DNA of 64,000 bases from Cornus controversa (lineage: Eukaryota > Streptophyta > Magnoliopsida > Cornales > Cornaceae), in assembly GCA_026545225.1 (NCBI GenBank), contig CM048851.1, positions 31,681,956-31,745,955 of the forward strand, read 5' to 3'. Below are positions 25,644 to 38,601 of this stretch, in pieces. The notes beneath the pieces are model-generated. The model had not been told where the DNA came from and did not search any database. It saw only the letters and a program-made list of their open reading frames with translations. How positions within the stretch are numbered: the first letter of the stretch is position 1; each line of letters starts with the position of its first letter. Position numbers and translations under genes: made by a program.

Positions 25644-26930
25644 CACCTCTCATTTTCATCTTCTCTGTCATTCTTTCCTGGACCAAAAATGACAATTGTT
25701 TTAAACATTTTTCTTCAATATAAATGAAATGAACAGCATAAAGCCATTTTATTCTACCTAATCTGATAACTCATTAGCATTGTACATGGTCCAAGCCCTT
25801 TCCTGGCTGAGCACATGATACAGGAGTGGTTGGTAAAGCAGAGCATGTGTTTGGCTATTAGATGACAATTTTCCAAGCGACACATGAATGTTGTCACATA
25901 TGTAGAATTTGCTTTTTCTGTCTATAGTGATGTATACATTGCACAAGACAAGCTTCAATATAACTGAATATGCACACACACACATAAGTAATATAAAATA
26001 ATTAGAAGCAATGCATGATGATGCTATGTGAAGTGTTGGAAGAGAGAGAGTAGAGATAGGCTTATTCATTAATATTATTTTACATATATTAAAAGAAAAT
26101 AATTGAATTTTCACAGCCCCTACATGCTACAAACCTAATTATCAGTGGATCCAACATTCTTCACTAAGGTTAGGTTTATCAGTTTCACGATTCTTTGTGC
26201 TACTTTAGTGAACTTTTAGTTATACTTTCGAAAGTTCAAATACTGTGAAACAATATTTATTAGTTTTGTAATCCTTACCATAACACAGCGTTATTTCATT
26301 TACATATATATACATATATCATATCTATAATATTAATTCAAGAAAGAAAAATATACTAATGTCTCCTCTATGTTTAATAAAAATGCATGAACCTTTTTTA
26401 TCAAACATTTTTGTAAACTGGTGTTTACAAGAAAAAAAAATCCTAAAATTATATACTAATAACCATTGGCGAGTCCTGCGAGCATTTGGAAGGAAGAGAA
26501 GTAAGTGTTGTGAGATTGTTAACAATAACAATATATGATATCAAATATGATAATTCTTTTAATTATCACTTGCTAAATGATAAGTTTTATGACTACTTCC
26601 CGTGTAAGTTACTAGAGTAATAATCTTGTTTTGTTAAAACTTGCGAGATTATGTTTAGTTAAAATTTTTATTTTTTTTAAACCTTTCATCTCTATAATAA
26701 TGATATATTTTTCCAGAAGTTGAATCAAAGTAATCAAAACCTTTTTTCAAAAATTAAATTTTTGAAAAACTAAAACAATAATTGTTGAAGGAAAATTGAT
26801 TCTTTAACAGTATTTTTTTTCTTTACCTCTTCTCTTTTTAGTTGTAACTTATGACTCCCTTTTTTTATATTTTTTCTTTTCCACATCAACTTTCCATCTA
26901 TTTATTTAAGTTGCACTTTTCTCAATTTTG
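25605..26930. other. Intergenic; possible exon relic near 25770-25890
   Basis: A (GT)n/(AT)n tract at 25600-25640 is followed by AT-rich DNA. Around 25770-25890 the plus strand contains a short, compositionally protein-like frame (HGPSPFLAEHMIQEW) without recognisable homology. The minus strand also has a 118-codon open frame with no domain. Neither is called a gene. Confidence 0.4.
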
Positions 26931-27060
26931 AATTTTTTGAAGATATATACACTGTGACTAATATTTTAAAAATATATATTACAATTAATTTATAAATTTT
27001 TCAAATTTTAATTACATAATATAAATTTGACCCTCCAAATAAAAATTCTGCTCCGCCCTG
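26930..27060 (-). mobile_element. hAT-type terminus
   Basis: Read on the minus strand, the stretch begins CAGGGCGGAGCAGAATTTTT and continues with a TTTGGAGGGTCAAATTTA motif. This closely resembles the ends of plant hAT elements that start CAGGGGCGGA. The opposite end is not found, so size and completeness are unknown. Confidence 0.4.
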
Positions 27061-27277
27061 CTATACGAGTTATCCCTTTTGAGCTTTTTGCATCCTTAGA
27101 ACTGAAGTGATTCAATCTTCCAATCCTAAATGGTAGAATTATTATTTTTATTATTTATTTATTGATTTATTTTTTCGTTGACTCTAGTAGTTTTGCATCA
27201 AACTATTTGTTTTATTTTTCTCTCATCACTTGGTGAGAGGGTGTTTTGTTTTTTTCGTGTATTTCTCATTTCTAGAT

Positions 27278-27310
<33 letters not shown>

Positions 27311-27451
27311 CATTGTGTCTTGAGCTACTTTGTAACTATCGATAATTTTTTTTTTTTGTAAAAAAGAAAATTTGATTTAAATTTATAAATTCTTATTGTG
27401 TACAATCAATGAGATTCCTTTCAAAAATAAATTCATTTATTTATTTTATTA

Positions 27452-27485
<34 letters not shown>

Positions 27486-28398
27486 TTTTTTTTTCTTCTT
27501 GAAACTAGTAAATGATGGATTTATTAATATATATATTTTTTGAAACTAGTAAATGATAAATCTAATAAAACCTAACTAGATAGGAAGCACCAAGATAAAT
27601 TTCTCACCAGTCACGGGCTTGAGACATTCTTTTTAAGAATAAAATCTGAAACATATTATTTTATCGATTTGGGTCATGTCTATTACCCATTTAATATGCA
27701 AGTCTTATTGTTCTTGGGCCCATTCAGTCAGCAGACTCAGCAAGTTAAGTGGGCCTGAGAGAGACTGGCCCACGATCCATGGGTTTGGCATATGTTGGGA
27801 GTGGCTCATAGACATGGTGAACAATGAAAAAGTTTGGCAAAACTGCACTAAACATCCCTCAACTATGGAGTTGTTGCAAAATTCATTCTTCAATTATCAA
27901 ATGTTTTAATTGAGTCCTTCAACTTTTAAAAAAGCTCCCATTGCACCCTTAAACTAATTGTCGTCGCATATAATCGTTAAAGGAGTTAACATTACATAAA
28001 AGCCCTTTAACAGTTTTTTTTTTAAATAATAATAAAAAAACTAGCTAAAGAATTTGTACTCTACTTATTTTGTGCCTTCTCCTTCCCTTCACATCGTCTC
28101 CAAACCTATTAGGGCCCATTGTTGCCCAAGTTATCAAAGAAATAATACTTGCAAGACGACAAGCCTTCGATCTTCTTGAGATTGTCGTGTGTTCAATTTG
28201 CCCAAATTATCAAAGAAATAATAGTAAGATGCATTCATGTATATATATGTGTATATAGATAGAGAAGAGCACTACGAGCCTTCAACATCATTGAGATCTT
28301 CTTGAGCCTCAGAAGCTCCCGTTTCATTCAGAAAAGGTATATGGGTTTTGCTTATAGTGGATAGAAGTTTTTATCTTTATTGATATTCAGAAAGTTAA
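27061..28398. other. Intergenic, no supported gene
   Basis: Contains a (CT)n tract (about 27283-27310) and (AT)n tracts near 27450-27485. A segment from about 27835 has TIR-like text (ACTGCACTAAACATCCCTCAA) without a visible partner. A 23-bp motif, CCCAA-TTATCAAAGAAATAATA, occurs twice about 75 bp apart near 28126 and 28200. Confidence 0.5.
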
Positions 28399-28837
28399 GG
28401 CTCTGTTTGGATTGAGGGATTTGGAAGGATAATGAGAGAAAAGAAAAGAGAGGATAGACCATGTTATGTTTAGATATGCATCATTAAAAGAAAAGAAAGG
28501 ATAAGGAGGTATAACTATCCTTCCTTATCCCTCATATCCTATCCTCCCAAAAATGAAAAGATTGGAGGAAAATGATAGTGTTTAACTAGTACTTTCATAT
28601 TTTCAAAACTGCCCTCAACATTTAGAAAGATAAAATTTTTATTTCACCCATATCCCATAAATATAAAAGGATATGATAGTAATTTGGTTCTTAACATTTC
28701 TCTCACCTATCTTATCCAAACAAGAATATTATCATCTCATTTCTTTTCTCTCCAATCTATCCAAACATGACTAAAATTTATTTATATCATTTCCTCTCTT
28801 TTCTTTTCTCTTCTCTCGCGTCTATCCAATCGAAGCC
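28399..28837. mobile_element. Tourist-like (PIF/Harbinger) MITE, 439 bp
   Basis: Inverted ends GGCTCTGTTTGGATTGAGGG and GGCTTCGATTGGATAGACG are flanked by the 3-bp duplication TAA (28396-28398 and 28838-28840). The subterminal regions are purine-rich on the left and pyrimidine-rich on the right, as expected for long inverted repeats. The element is non-coding. The TAA duplication supports PIF/Harbinger mobilisation. Confidence 0.85.
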
Positions 28838-29267
28838 TAAAGGGTGGAAGTAGAGGCATTGATCATATGATAAATTGATGTTGATTTAGAATGTGGTGAG
28901 ACTATATGTAAGGAAGATGGAAGTAAAGATTCAAGCTCAAGTGATGAACTTGCAAAGAAATTGTTGGATAATAGAATTTGACAGTTTCTGTTACTCTTCT
29001 CAAACCTTTTTTCTATTCATCTAAAATTATTTTTCTTACTTAATAACTAGAGTTATGAATCTATTTAACTTATTTAATTTGAAAAACATAAATTCTTGAA
29101 TTTAACTTTGTTTCGAGAGATGAAACAAACATACCATTTTAATCACCAAAAACATGAAGTTGCAATTACTAGAATTAAAAAAAAAAGTTTGTTATTTTTC
29201 TCGTAAACCTTACATCTGTCCAAAATAAAATCCATTATCATACTCATTATTGAAATAATTTTAAATA

Positions 29268-30903
29268 GGAAAAATTACACTTACCTCTCCTGTAAATAGG
29301 CGAAATAACAGATACCACCTCTGTGTTTTCAAAAATAACACTGACCTCCCCTATCAGTGTTATCAGTTGACGAAATTGGTGAAAAGAGAATTATACCGAT
29401 GTACTTTTATTATTATTTTATTGAAAAATCATGTTTTGTAAAATGAAATATATACCCCTTCACATGCTTCCAAAATTATAACTGTGATTCTGATTTCCAA
29501 AAATTATGATTTTTATTTATTTTTCCAATACATCATTCAATATATATATATATATACCCACTTCCCTTCCCAAATCAATAGTGTCGCACATGACTGACTC
29601 TGCCAAACCCTTCTATTTCCTTACATTTTCCCTCTCTCATTTTTCTTTCCTATCACCCATGCCTCCGAAGATCCCACCGTCTACGATGAATAAGACCTCG
29701 ACAATGACGAAGAGAACGAAGAAAAAACGTAGCCCTAACCAATCCACTCCAAGCAGACTTTGAAAAAGATGTCGATGTCGAAGAGGAGAAATCCACCTCG
29801 TCCTCTAATCTCACTGCCCCTTCTACCATCGGTGAAGTCACCATCACCGTCGCTGGCATCCCCAATGACAAGCCATCTCAATTATGAAATAAGTACACAA
29901 ATTAAAAACCCTAACCCACCGAAAATTCCATACCCTTTCAAATTGTGGTTTGGAATTAAATTTATATATATATATATATATATATTGTTCTTTTATAAAA
30001 TTGGGAATTTGAGTGACTCTTACATTCCTTTATCCTTAAAATTTTTATTTCCTCTCTGTAGTTGCTCGTCTTGCCCCAGCGTCATTGACGACGGTGGTGC
30101 TGTTGTGGTGAAGAGATAATAATTACAATTTTTCTTTGAAGTGCTAAAGTCAACAACAAATTCTGGTGAAAAGGCAATAGCGACTTTGCGATGATGACTG
30201 ACCAAACTGATGAAAAAAGACGATCAGAATGATGATCGACAACGACCGCGAGATGTTCTGACAACGGTGCAAATACAATAAATAATCTGACTTCGATTGA
30301 TGACGATTCTAGTGACGTGATAACCTCTTCCTGTTATCCTTCTCTTCTTTTATTTTGGTAATGGTCGATTTCACAGTGAGTTTGCAACAACAGTTTTGTT
30401 TTGTTGGGTATATAGTTATTTTCATGAGTTGTGAGATTGTATAACAATGGTGGTTTGGGTGAAGGTAAATGTGTTTTATTTGAGAATATTTGTGGTCTAA
30501 TTCATTTGTTTGAAGCTTTGGTTAATCCATAAATGATGATTTTGAAACTTTGGTTACTCCATTTCTATAGAATGCACCACTGTTGAAAGATCATTTGGTG
30601 AATCGTGAATGATAATATGAATTGAAGTTTCTCCCTCTGCGTGTGCATTATGTATTGATTGAGGAAAAGGCAAACTTGTCCATCAAAATTATGTCAAACG
30701 GGACCATTTCAGTCATTTCAAACGTTTAAGGGCATTTTGGAGAAAAATATGATGACATCATCCATTTTCGTACTTGAAAAGCAGACAGGGGATGTCAGTG
30801 TTACAAAAAGTACACTGGCAGGGGAGGGCAGTGTTATTTTGAAAACACAGGGAAGATCCCTATTATTTAGCCTATTTACAGGGGAGGTCAATATAATTTT
30901 TCC
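29268..30903. mobile_element. MULE, 1636 bp, perfect 9-bp target duplication, possible gene capture
   Basis: The terminal inverted repeats begin GGAAAAATTA, span roughly 110 bp and include CTCCCCTGTAAATAGG. Exact 9-bp flanks TTTTAAATA lie at 29259-29267 and 30904-30912. The middle (about 29600-29890) has higher GC and a plus-strand frame rich in acidic residues with the run LTAPSTIGEVTITVAGIP, which looks like real protein sequence of unknown family. It ends near a possible intron. A captured host fragment (Pack-MULE) is my inference. Confidence 0.82.
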
Positions 30904-31104
30904 TTTTAAATAATTTTCATTATACTTAATGATATATATCAAAAAATTGATAGTAGTGTAATATATGATACAATGTCATGGTGGTTGATGAGTTTTTGGA
31001 TGGGTGTGGTGTATGTGCGCGTAACTATTGTGCATTAGTATTTATAATTATTTTTTTAGTTTAAGTGGTGTTTGGTTAGATGAGAGTGAAAGCTATTATG
31101 TGTC

Positions 31105-33465
31105 AACTTGTGCAAATATATGGAGGGAGTGGTCAAAGTGTGCAAGTGTAATAAGAGTGTATAAGATGAGTATGTAACATTGTGTGTAAGTAATTTGAGT
31201 GAGAACTCTTTGAAGTCGAAGGAACTACAATGGTTTAGTGATAAACTGTAATGGGTTGGATGCTTGCCCTTTAACCCAAAAGCCTGCGCTTGCCCTCTAA
31301 CCCAAAAGCCTAAGTTATTGGATAGTATTGCATACCTACCCTTATATGCCTAAGTCTTACATACCCACCCTTATATGCCCCAGTCCTTTCTCATCTGAAT
31401 TCGATGTGGGTCAAGTTAGCCCCTCTAACATTCTCACCCCCCCTAAAGGAACTACAATGGTATAGTGGTAAATTGTAACAGGTCAAGCACTTGCCCTCTA
31501 ATCCAAAGGCCTAAGTTATTGGGTAGTGCTTCATACCCACCCTTATATGGCTAAGTCTTGTGCAAATATGTGGGGGGAACTACAATGGTATAGTGGTAAA
31601 ATGTAACAGGCCGGACATTTGTCCTCTAACCCAAAAACCTAAGTTATTGGGTAATGTTGGATACTCACTCTTATATGCGTAAGTCTTTTGCAAATATGTA
31701 GAAGGAGTGATCAAAATATGTGTAAGTGTAATAAGAGTGTATATGATGATTATGTAATGTAACGTCATATGTAAGTAATTAGAGTGAGAATTCTTTGAAG
31801 TGTAACAGTCAGACATTTGCTCTCTAACCTAAAATCCTAAGTTATTGGGTAGTGTTGCATACCCACCTTTATATGCCCAAGTCCTTCTCTATTCAAACTA
31901 ATGTGGGATAAGTTAGCCCCTTTAACATTCTCTAGGAGTGATCAAAATGTGTGTGAGTGTAATAAAAGTGTATAGATAGAGTTTGTAACGTCATGTGTAA
32001 GTGATTTCCTCTAACCTAAAAGTCTAAGTTATTGGATAGTACCACATACTCACTCTTATATGCCAAAGTCCTTCTCCATCCGGATCCAATATGGGACAAG
32101 TTAGCCTCTCTAACATTCTCTCCCACCCATTATATGCCCAAGTCCTTCCCCATCCAAATCCGATGTGAGACAATTTAGCTCTTCTAACATTTTACCCCAC
32201 TCGTCCAGCCCAATCACAATGTATCAGGTCGAGCGCTTGTCCTCTAATCCAAAACCTAAGTTATTGGGTAGTGATGCATATTCACCCTTATATGCCCAAG
32301 TCATTCCCCATCCGGATCCGATATGGAACAAATTAGCCTTTTCAACATTCTCCCCTACCCATTATATGCCCAAGTTTTTTCCCATCCGGATCCGATGTGG
32401 GACAAGTTATCCCCTCTAACATTCTCCCACACATGTCCGACTGAACTTGCAACACCCTCGTTGCGGTTAGGCCACCGTGCCTACCCGGGATGTACCTGGA
32501 CTCTTCATGGTCAAGCATTTGGCGTGACACTGGATCAATGACCAAGTCTGGCTCTGATGCCAAATGTAACGAGTCGAGCGCTTGCCTTCTAATCCAAAAG
32601 CCTAAGTTATTGGATAGTACTACATACCCACTCTTATATGTCCAAGTCCATCCCCATCCAATCTAATTTGGGACAAGTTAGCCCCTCTAACATTCTCTAG
32701 GAGTGATCAAAATGTGTGCGAATGTAATAAAAGTGTATAGAATGAGTATGTAATGTCATGTGTGAGTAATTTCCTCTAACCTAAAAGCCTAAGTTATTGG
32801 GTAGTGATGCATATCCACCCTAATATGCCCAAGTACTTCTCCAACTGGATCCAATATAGGACAAAGTTAGCATATTTGACATTCTCTCCCACCCATTATA
32901 TGCCCAAATCCTTTCCCATCCAGATTCGATGTGGGACAATTTAACCCCTCTAACATTTTACCCCACCCGTCTAGCCCGATCGCAATGTATCGGGTCAAGC
33001 ATTTGCCTTCTAATTCAAAAACCTAAGTTATTGGGTAATAATGCATATCCACCCTTATATGCCTAAGTTCTTCCCCATTCGAATCCGATGTGGGACAAGT
33101 TAGCCCCTTTAACATTCTCCCCCCACTCGTTTATGCCCAAGTCTTTCCCCATACAGATCCAATGTGAGACAAGTTAGCCCCTCTAACATTCTCCTACACC
33201 CGTCTGGCCGAACTTGCAATACTCTCGTTGCGGTCAAGCCACCGTGCCTACCCGAGATGCACCCGGACTCCTTCTTGTCAAACGCTTGGCGTAGCACCGG
33301 ATCAAGGACCGGGTTTGGTTCTCATGCCAAATGTAATAGGTCGGGAGCTTGCCTTCTAATCCAAAAGCCTAAGTTATTGAGTAGTACTACAATCTACATA
33401 CCCACCCTTATATGCCCGAGTCATTTTTCATCCGAATCTGAAGTAGGACAAGTTAGCCCCCTAAC
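31105..33465 (-). repeat. Tandemly amplified TRIM-like repeat array
   Basis: About ten copies of a unit of roughly 130 bp start TGTAACGGGTCGAGCGCTTGC and end AGCCCCTCTAACA. Each contains CCTAAGTTATTGGGTAGT and GATCCGATGTGGGACAAG. Two copies of a short internal segment (about 32430-32566 and 33200-33331) end in GGCTCTGATGCCA, which on the minus strand resembles the initiator tRNA-Met primer-binding site. This suggests a terminal-repeat retrotransposon in miniature, multiplied with flanking DNA (a GTGTAATAAGAGTGTATA block also recurs). It codes for nothing. Confidence 0.6.
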
Positions 33466-34013
33466 ATAAACCTAAATAAAAGAAAGAAAAAAAAATAGAG
33501 GTAAAAGTGATAATAACTAATAAAGGTGTTGGTGTGAGAGACCTTGTTTATAAAGTTTTTACCTTAGGCGTCCACTCGAGCGGACCCTACTTTAAAGATT
33601 CATTGCCTGTAATAGTTCTCCTTCATAATTTGAAATTTTACCTAATAGACCAAAATCTATTCTTCTCAATCATACTACTCTTTGGTGATCATTTTTTCCA
33701 CTGTACACAGTTCAACATCTTATGACATCTATTGGATACTCATATGTACATGAATAAGAGAACTCCCAACTTACTAAGAGTTCTCATAACATACCTAAAT
33801 CTACATTATTGCAGACATTGATATCTCATAATAGCTTCACAAGGGAAGAACTGAATTTGGATAAAAAAAAGTTGGCCACCACAAGAGAAATATTTCTTCA
33901 TTAAAAACAGGGTTTTTGTGCGGAGATTGTGCAATCAAAGTACTATTACCAGTCTTTTAATGCTTGAATCTCTTTTCTGAAGAATACCCAAATCAAATTT
34001 TTACATCCTCCCC
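33466..34013. other. 3' flank of the ATL gene, no other gene seen
   Basis: AT-rich sequence downstream of the minus-strand RING-H2 gene. Presumably it holds its 3'-untranslated region. No further feature is evident. Confidence 0.5.
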
Positions 34014-35009
34014 CTAATCAGCTGGATTTCCTTGGGATTCAACCTTGCAGAAGTTCGTCTCAGCGAGACTAATATGTGCAGCTGATGATGATGAATCCAT
34101 TGAAATAGACCTCCTCAGTGGTTGTGTCTCATCCTCCATGTTAATTTTATTATCAGCCAAGTCAAAAACAACTCGAAAAACATCATGCTCATTAGAATTT
34201 ACAACCTCCTTTGAATTATCAAATTCATTCCTTTCATCATCCACCTGTGGTAATTCCAATTCATCCTCTGTACCAACCCTGTTTTCACAAATCTCCCCAC
34301 AAGTTAACGAATTGTTATCCAATTCACTATAATTCTCTGAATTCTCCATCATGGTATCTTCATTTGGACTTGAACTATGAGCAATCTGGTCATTTGAAGC
34401 TGAATTGTTACTCACAGTAGTGTTAGACACTACACCAGTGCGACAAGATGGACAATTGGTGTGTGACCTCAGCCAAGTATCAATGCAAGGAATGTGAAAT
34501 GCATGATTACACTTGGGTAGTAGCCGAAGAGTGTCACCTTCCCGAAACTCGCTTAAGCAAACCGAACAATCAGTCCCTTCGATCAAATGTTCACCTTTCT
34601 TGTACTTGAAGACTGTGATTGCATTGATGATGGAGGGTTGGAGGCCAACGGTGGAGATGTACCAGATGTGATGATCAACTGGTGGTCCCTGATTTTCATC
34701 CCCAAACTCTTCTTCTGCTGGTCCATTTGATTGGGTTGGTGGTGTACCAAAATGGTTGGAACAGTACTTAACGATGATCAAGTAACAGCTGACCAGGAAG
34801 AAGAAGCTGGTAAGCATGGCGAGTATGATGATCATGTAGGGTGGTGTGTGGTAGCTTTCCCTGGCTGAGATAGGCGACGGTGGTGGTGGAGGAGGAATGG
34901 AATAGTCTGGATATTCATAGCAGCCATACGGGCAGGTTAAAGAACAATAATCTGGACAGTCTACAGTTTGGTTAATTGTTAAAACTGGAAATAGTTTTCT
35001 GTGCTTCAT
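34014..35009 (-). CDS. ATL-family RING-H2 E3 ubiquitin ligase (ATL51/52-like)
   Basis: A single uninterrupted frame of 331 residues, as usual for the mostly intronless ATL family. It begins with a Cys-rich segment (CPDYC-TCPYGC, residues 18-30) and a Pro run, then one transmembrane helix (about residues 58-82). The GLxxxxI motif is GLQPSII (131-138). A canonical RING-H2 domain has ligands Cys148, Cys151, Cys167, His169, His172, Cys175, Cys186 and Cys189 with the invariant Pro and Trp (IDTWL). The acidic Ser/Asn-rich tail is variable, as in the family. It should act as a membrane-anchored E3 that recruits an E2 and ubiquitinates unknown targets. A GA/CT-rich leader (about 35018-35049) lies just upstream of the ATG. 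Confidence 0.95.
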   Translation of the reverse strand: MKHRKLFPVLTINQTVDCPDYCSLTCPYGCYEYPDYSIPPPPPPSPISARESYHTPPYMIIILAMLTSFFFLVSCYLIIVKYCSNHFGTPPTQSNGPAEEEFGDENQGPPVDHHIWYISTVGLQPSIINAITVFKYKKGEHLIEGTDCSVCLSEFREGDTLRLLPKCNHAFHIPCIDTWLRSHTNCPSCRTGVVSNTTVSNNSASNDQIAHSSSPNEDTMMENSENYSELDNNSLTCGEICENRVGTEDELELPQVDDERNEFDNSKEVVNSNEHDVFRVVFDLADNKINMEDETQPLRRSISMDSSSSAAHISLAETNFCKVESQGNPAD

Positions 35010-35017
35010 GGAACTTG

Positions 35018-35049
<32 letters not shown>

Positions 35050-36031
35050 GGAAGGAGAAGGTCTGTTAACTTCTGTTAGGAGAGAGAGAAACGATTAAAA
35101 CAAGAGAGATGATAATTCTTAATTTTTTGCTTTGTTTTTGTTGTTGTATTAAACGAATCATGTCTCTTTCTATGTTTCGGTGGAAGAAAGTTGAATCAAT
35201 TGTGTGACATCTGTGTACTAGGCTTCATTTTTGGCTGGGCATGGAGTCTCTTTGGATATGCTGTAGTACTAGGGTACATGTCCAGTAAGCTTGTACATAT
35301 ACGTATATACTTCACTGCATATCTATATGAAAAATAAACATGCCTAGCTTATTGCTCCTTCATTGTGTTACCTTTTTTTTTTAAGCTGGTACGTCCATGA
35401 TGATAATTGTGATTTGGAGTAATCTTTTTATTGTAATTGGTATTAAGTTCACATCAGTGGACTATAACATATTAAATAGGTTAGGGTTGGTGCATTAATA
35501 GTTTGTTTGTGTGAATCATATATAATTAAAGATTGCGATGTCAATTAAGTCACACTCAAGGTTTTCGCTATCTATATGTATCTATCAGTGAAGTAGACCT
35601 CATATCTGACAAATTTGATCCTATTTTCTACCCCTTCTTCTGGGTAATAGATTTTTTTTTTTTTTTATTAATACCCTTGTATGGACTATGGACCCATAAT
35701 CTTGATACCCACTTTTTTTATAAAAAAAAAATTGTGAAATGATTGACAATGTGCTACCAAACATGATTGAAATACATGTTCATCACTTAACACGTTGAAT
35801 GTTTATTAAATGTGTAAAATAAGGCTAGTGGAAGCCAGTGACACTTTGTTTTGTGAGGGAGTCCAGAAAACCATATGTTATGTCAGGTGTTACAATTTTG
35901 TTGCTATTCGAAATAAAAGTAGTGGTTGCTATATTTGACATGATAGTTCATTTACCTATTAATGCATTATCACCCATTTTTTTTTTTTTCACTTTAAAGT
36001 ACTCTACTTTTTTTTTTTCTTTTTTATGTTT
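35010..36031. other. Upstream region of the ATL gene
   Basis: Contains a (GA)n tract at 35018-35049, expected to fall in the 5' leader of the minus-strand gene. The rest is AT-rich with poly-T runs near 35650 and 35980. No clear TATA box can be assigned. Confidence 0.5.
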
Positions 36032-36453
36032 TGTAAAATGACGTAAGTATCCTTGATTCAATTCATAAGAAACAAATATAAGAGACAAATTACATTATTT
36101 AGTTTAAGAAAAAACAAAAATAAAAAAAGTGGAGTGGATTTATAAGAATGTGACCTGCATTTATCATTTCCCTTTGGTAGTCTAGTATATCAATGTCTCA
36201 ATTGCAAAAATTTTAGCACAAGAGAGGATTTTGATCTGCCCAATTTTTCACTTTCAATTACTGTACTTATTATTACTTTTATTTATAAAATGACATAAGT
36301 ATCCTTGATTCAATTCATAAGAATCAAATATAAGAGGCAAATTACATTATTTAGTTTAAGAAAAAACAAAACAAAAAGCGGAGTACATTTATAAGAATGT
36401 GACGTGCATTTATCATCTCCCTTTGACAGTATAGTATATCAATGTCTCAATGG
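36032..36453. repeat. Direct repeat, two ~170-bp copies
   Basis: The block from GTAAAATGACGTAAGTATCC to TATCAATGTCTCAATT at about 36032-36207 recurs at about 36286-36453 with roughly ten differences. The two copies are about 80 bp apart. It is non-coding and may be a local duplication or two pieces of one repeat. Confidence 0.8.
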
Positions 36454-38530
36454 TTCCAATTGAGTGAACACGAGAGTTCATAAACATTAAACTCGAATGT
36501 TCTGGGTTTGATTTTCGCTGAATGCAAAAACACATGAGTTTAAATTAAATGATATGTGTGATTTGAGGGTGATTATACATATATGAGATTTATTTGGAAT
36601 CATAAATATATTTTTAAGGTTTACCTTACAATCATAATGTTCGGTGCATGTGAAACATAAAGATTGCATGTGTCCGGTGGTGAATTATGGGGTGTTCTAA
36701 GAAATCCGACACTACCATCGTCAACCAAGAAAAAATGGCAACGGAAATAGTTAAACATACACAAGAGGCTTGGATGAAATTCCTTATGTTCAAGTTTAAA
36801 AATACACGCATGACTACAAAGACTATACAGATAAGGCGAGACGATAAAGTTTGAAAGTACAACAATTCCGATTGTCTATAACTTATTAAATATTATAATA
36901 AATATAGTTTCAATTCATATTATCGAATTAGAGAATATATAATAAATCTAGGTTCAATTCATATTATTGAAATTAGAGTGCACCTGGTTATACAGAAAAA
37001 TATGTTATGGCATTTCTCAATAAGTCAGGGTTTTGGAATTTGAATTACAAATGTAAACTACCCCAGATCATTTGAGAATTTTCAAATATAGTTATCTTAA
37101 AGTGTCACGTACCAAACACATAATGTTTCTTCAATTGTACCACGTTTTTAGATCGAACATGTATGTCTATCAGACCTAGAACTTGCCCTATTAATGAGGT
37201 AATAATAACAAGCAATCATCTGTAGAATTAAAAACACAACACATACAATGAATAATATGTACTCGATATATATATATGAAATATGTTTTTAATAATGAAT
37301 CATACTCATACTCATCAGTAGTCTATGAATTAATATCTATCTATACGTTCTTAACACAAGGTTTCTGTTTCACGAGTGAGTCTATAATACATTCGATAAA
37401 TTTGACACCGTGTGTATATAAGATACAGAGTGAGTTTTATAGTGCGTGTACAATACACAAGGTTTAAATTCACTTGATATATTTACCCTCAATGTATTAT
37501 AAAAATTTTCGTGTTTCACAAATCTAATTCCTTAGACTTTCTCATTTCTTGCATAGTACAATACAATTATTTTTGATGAACAAAGTCCAAAATGCATCAT
37601 ATACAGACAAGTTGGAGAAGTGTAGAAAACAAGACTAAATCTTGTTAATGATATCCATGTAGAATTTGTGTATATGTTTCATTATTAGACACTAGACCAT
37701 TTATTATTGACATTTGACATTTTCGTTAGTGACATTGTTATGAAATTTATTTGTTGTTAATATCAATTTTTTTTTTTTTTTTGATAAAGCATAAAAGGCT
37801 CTGTAAATTGAGAACATGTTTTTTTTTTTTTTTTTCAAAGAAAAAAAAATTTTAATCAAATATTTATTTACTTGATTTTTTTTTTTTTTTTAAAAGTGCT
37901 ATATGAAAAATAGAAAAAAAAACTTCATAAAAGCTAGACTACGTTGTGACTAAGCTCACATCTGTGATCATTACCAATGAATCGAAAGGCAAGTAAACTC
38001 GTGATAAACTTGCTTTCTCTAAATCCATTTCTATATAACAAAGCTAAATTTGATTGAGAGACAATCAAATTCACGATAAAATTGCTTTCTCTAAAATCCA
38101 TATTCATATTTGATTTAATTAGCCACCCATAAATGTGGAAGATATGATCGAGGGATGACATGGTCATTAATTTGGTGGAGTAAACGTGTTTTTAATTTTT
38201 TTTCTGTGATAAAAAAATGTAGCAATTAAAATTGGAAGGTCCATGGAAATTCTGGAAATTGAAGAAAAAAGATAAAAAGTTGGGAAGAATAAACCGTTGA
38301 ATTTGAAAAACATGCAGTAACGTGTGTAAAGTATATAAAAAGGATTTAAATGAGCAGATTTGACTTTTCAATATTTATAATATTGACTTGATTGCTTGAC
38401 CAACCAAACAAGGTGTGTTGAATATTCTTATATTTGGTTCAATTGATCGAACATGTTTATTTTGTTCTACACACGTTAATCGTTATCTACTACGCACAAA
38501 CCTAAGATTCATTAACCTCCATTTTGATAG
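36454..38530. other. Intergenic, no supported gene
   Basis: AT-rich with several poly-T tracts (37770-37785, 37820-37835, 37878-37892). Two short related segments (37990-38030 and 38060-38100, sharing ATAAA-TTGCTTTCTCTAAA-TCCAT) form a minor tandem duplication. No gene is called. Confidence 0.5.
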
Positions 38531-38538
38531 TATATATA
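38531..38538 (+). promoter_or_regulatory. Probable TATA box of the plastid-protein gene
   Basis: TATATATA lies 64 bp upstream of the ATG at 38602, a usual spacing when the leader is short. Confidence 0.5.
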
Positions 38539-38601
38539 GCTACACAATCTTACTGAGTCCTATACACCGTAGAAATCGAATCCAACGCCAAAACATAAGC
38601 T

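Noticed and set aside
25758-26114. 118-codon minus-strand frame
   Set aside because: Hydrophobic, low-information content with no domain and no splice or promoter context.
32165-33469. Several overlapping open frames in the TRIM-like array
   Set aside because: They are near-identical because the DNA is repeated. Their sequence matches no protein family.
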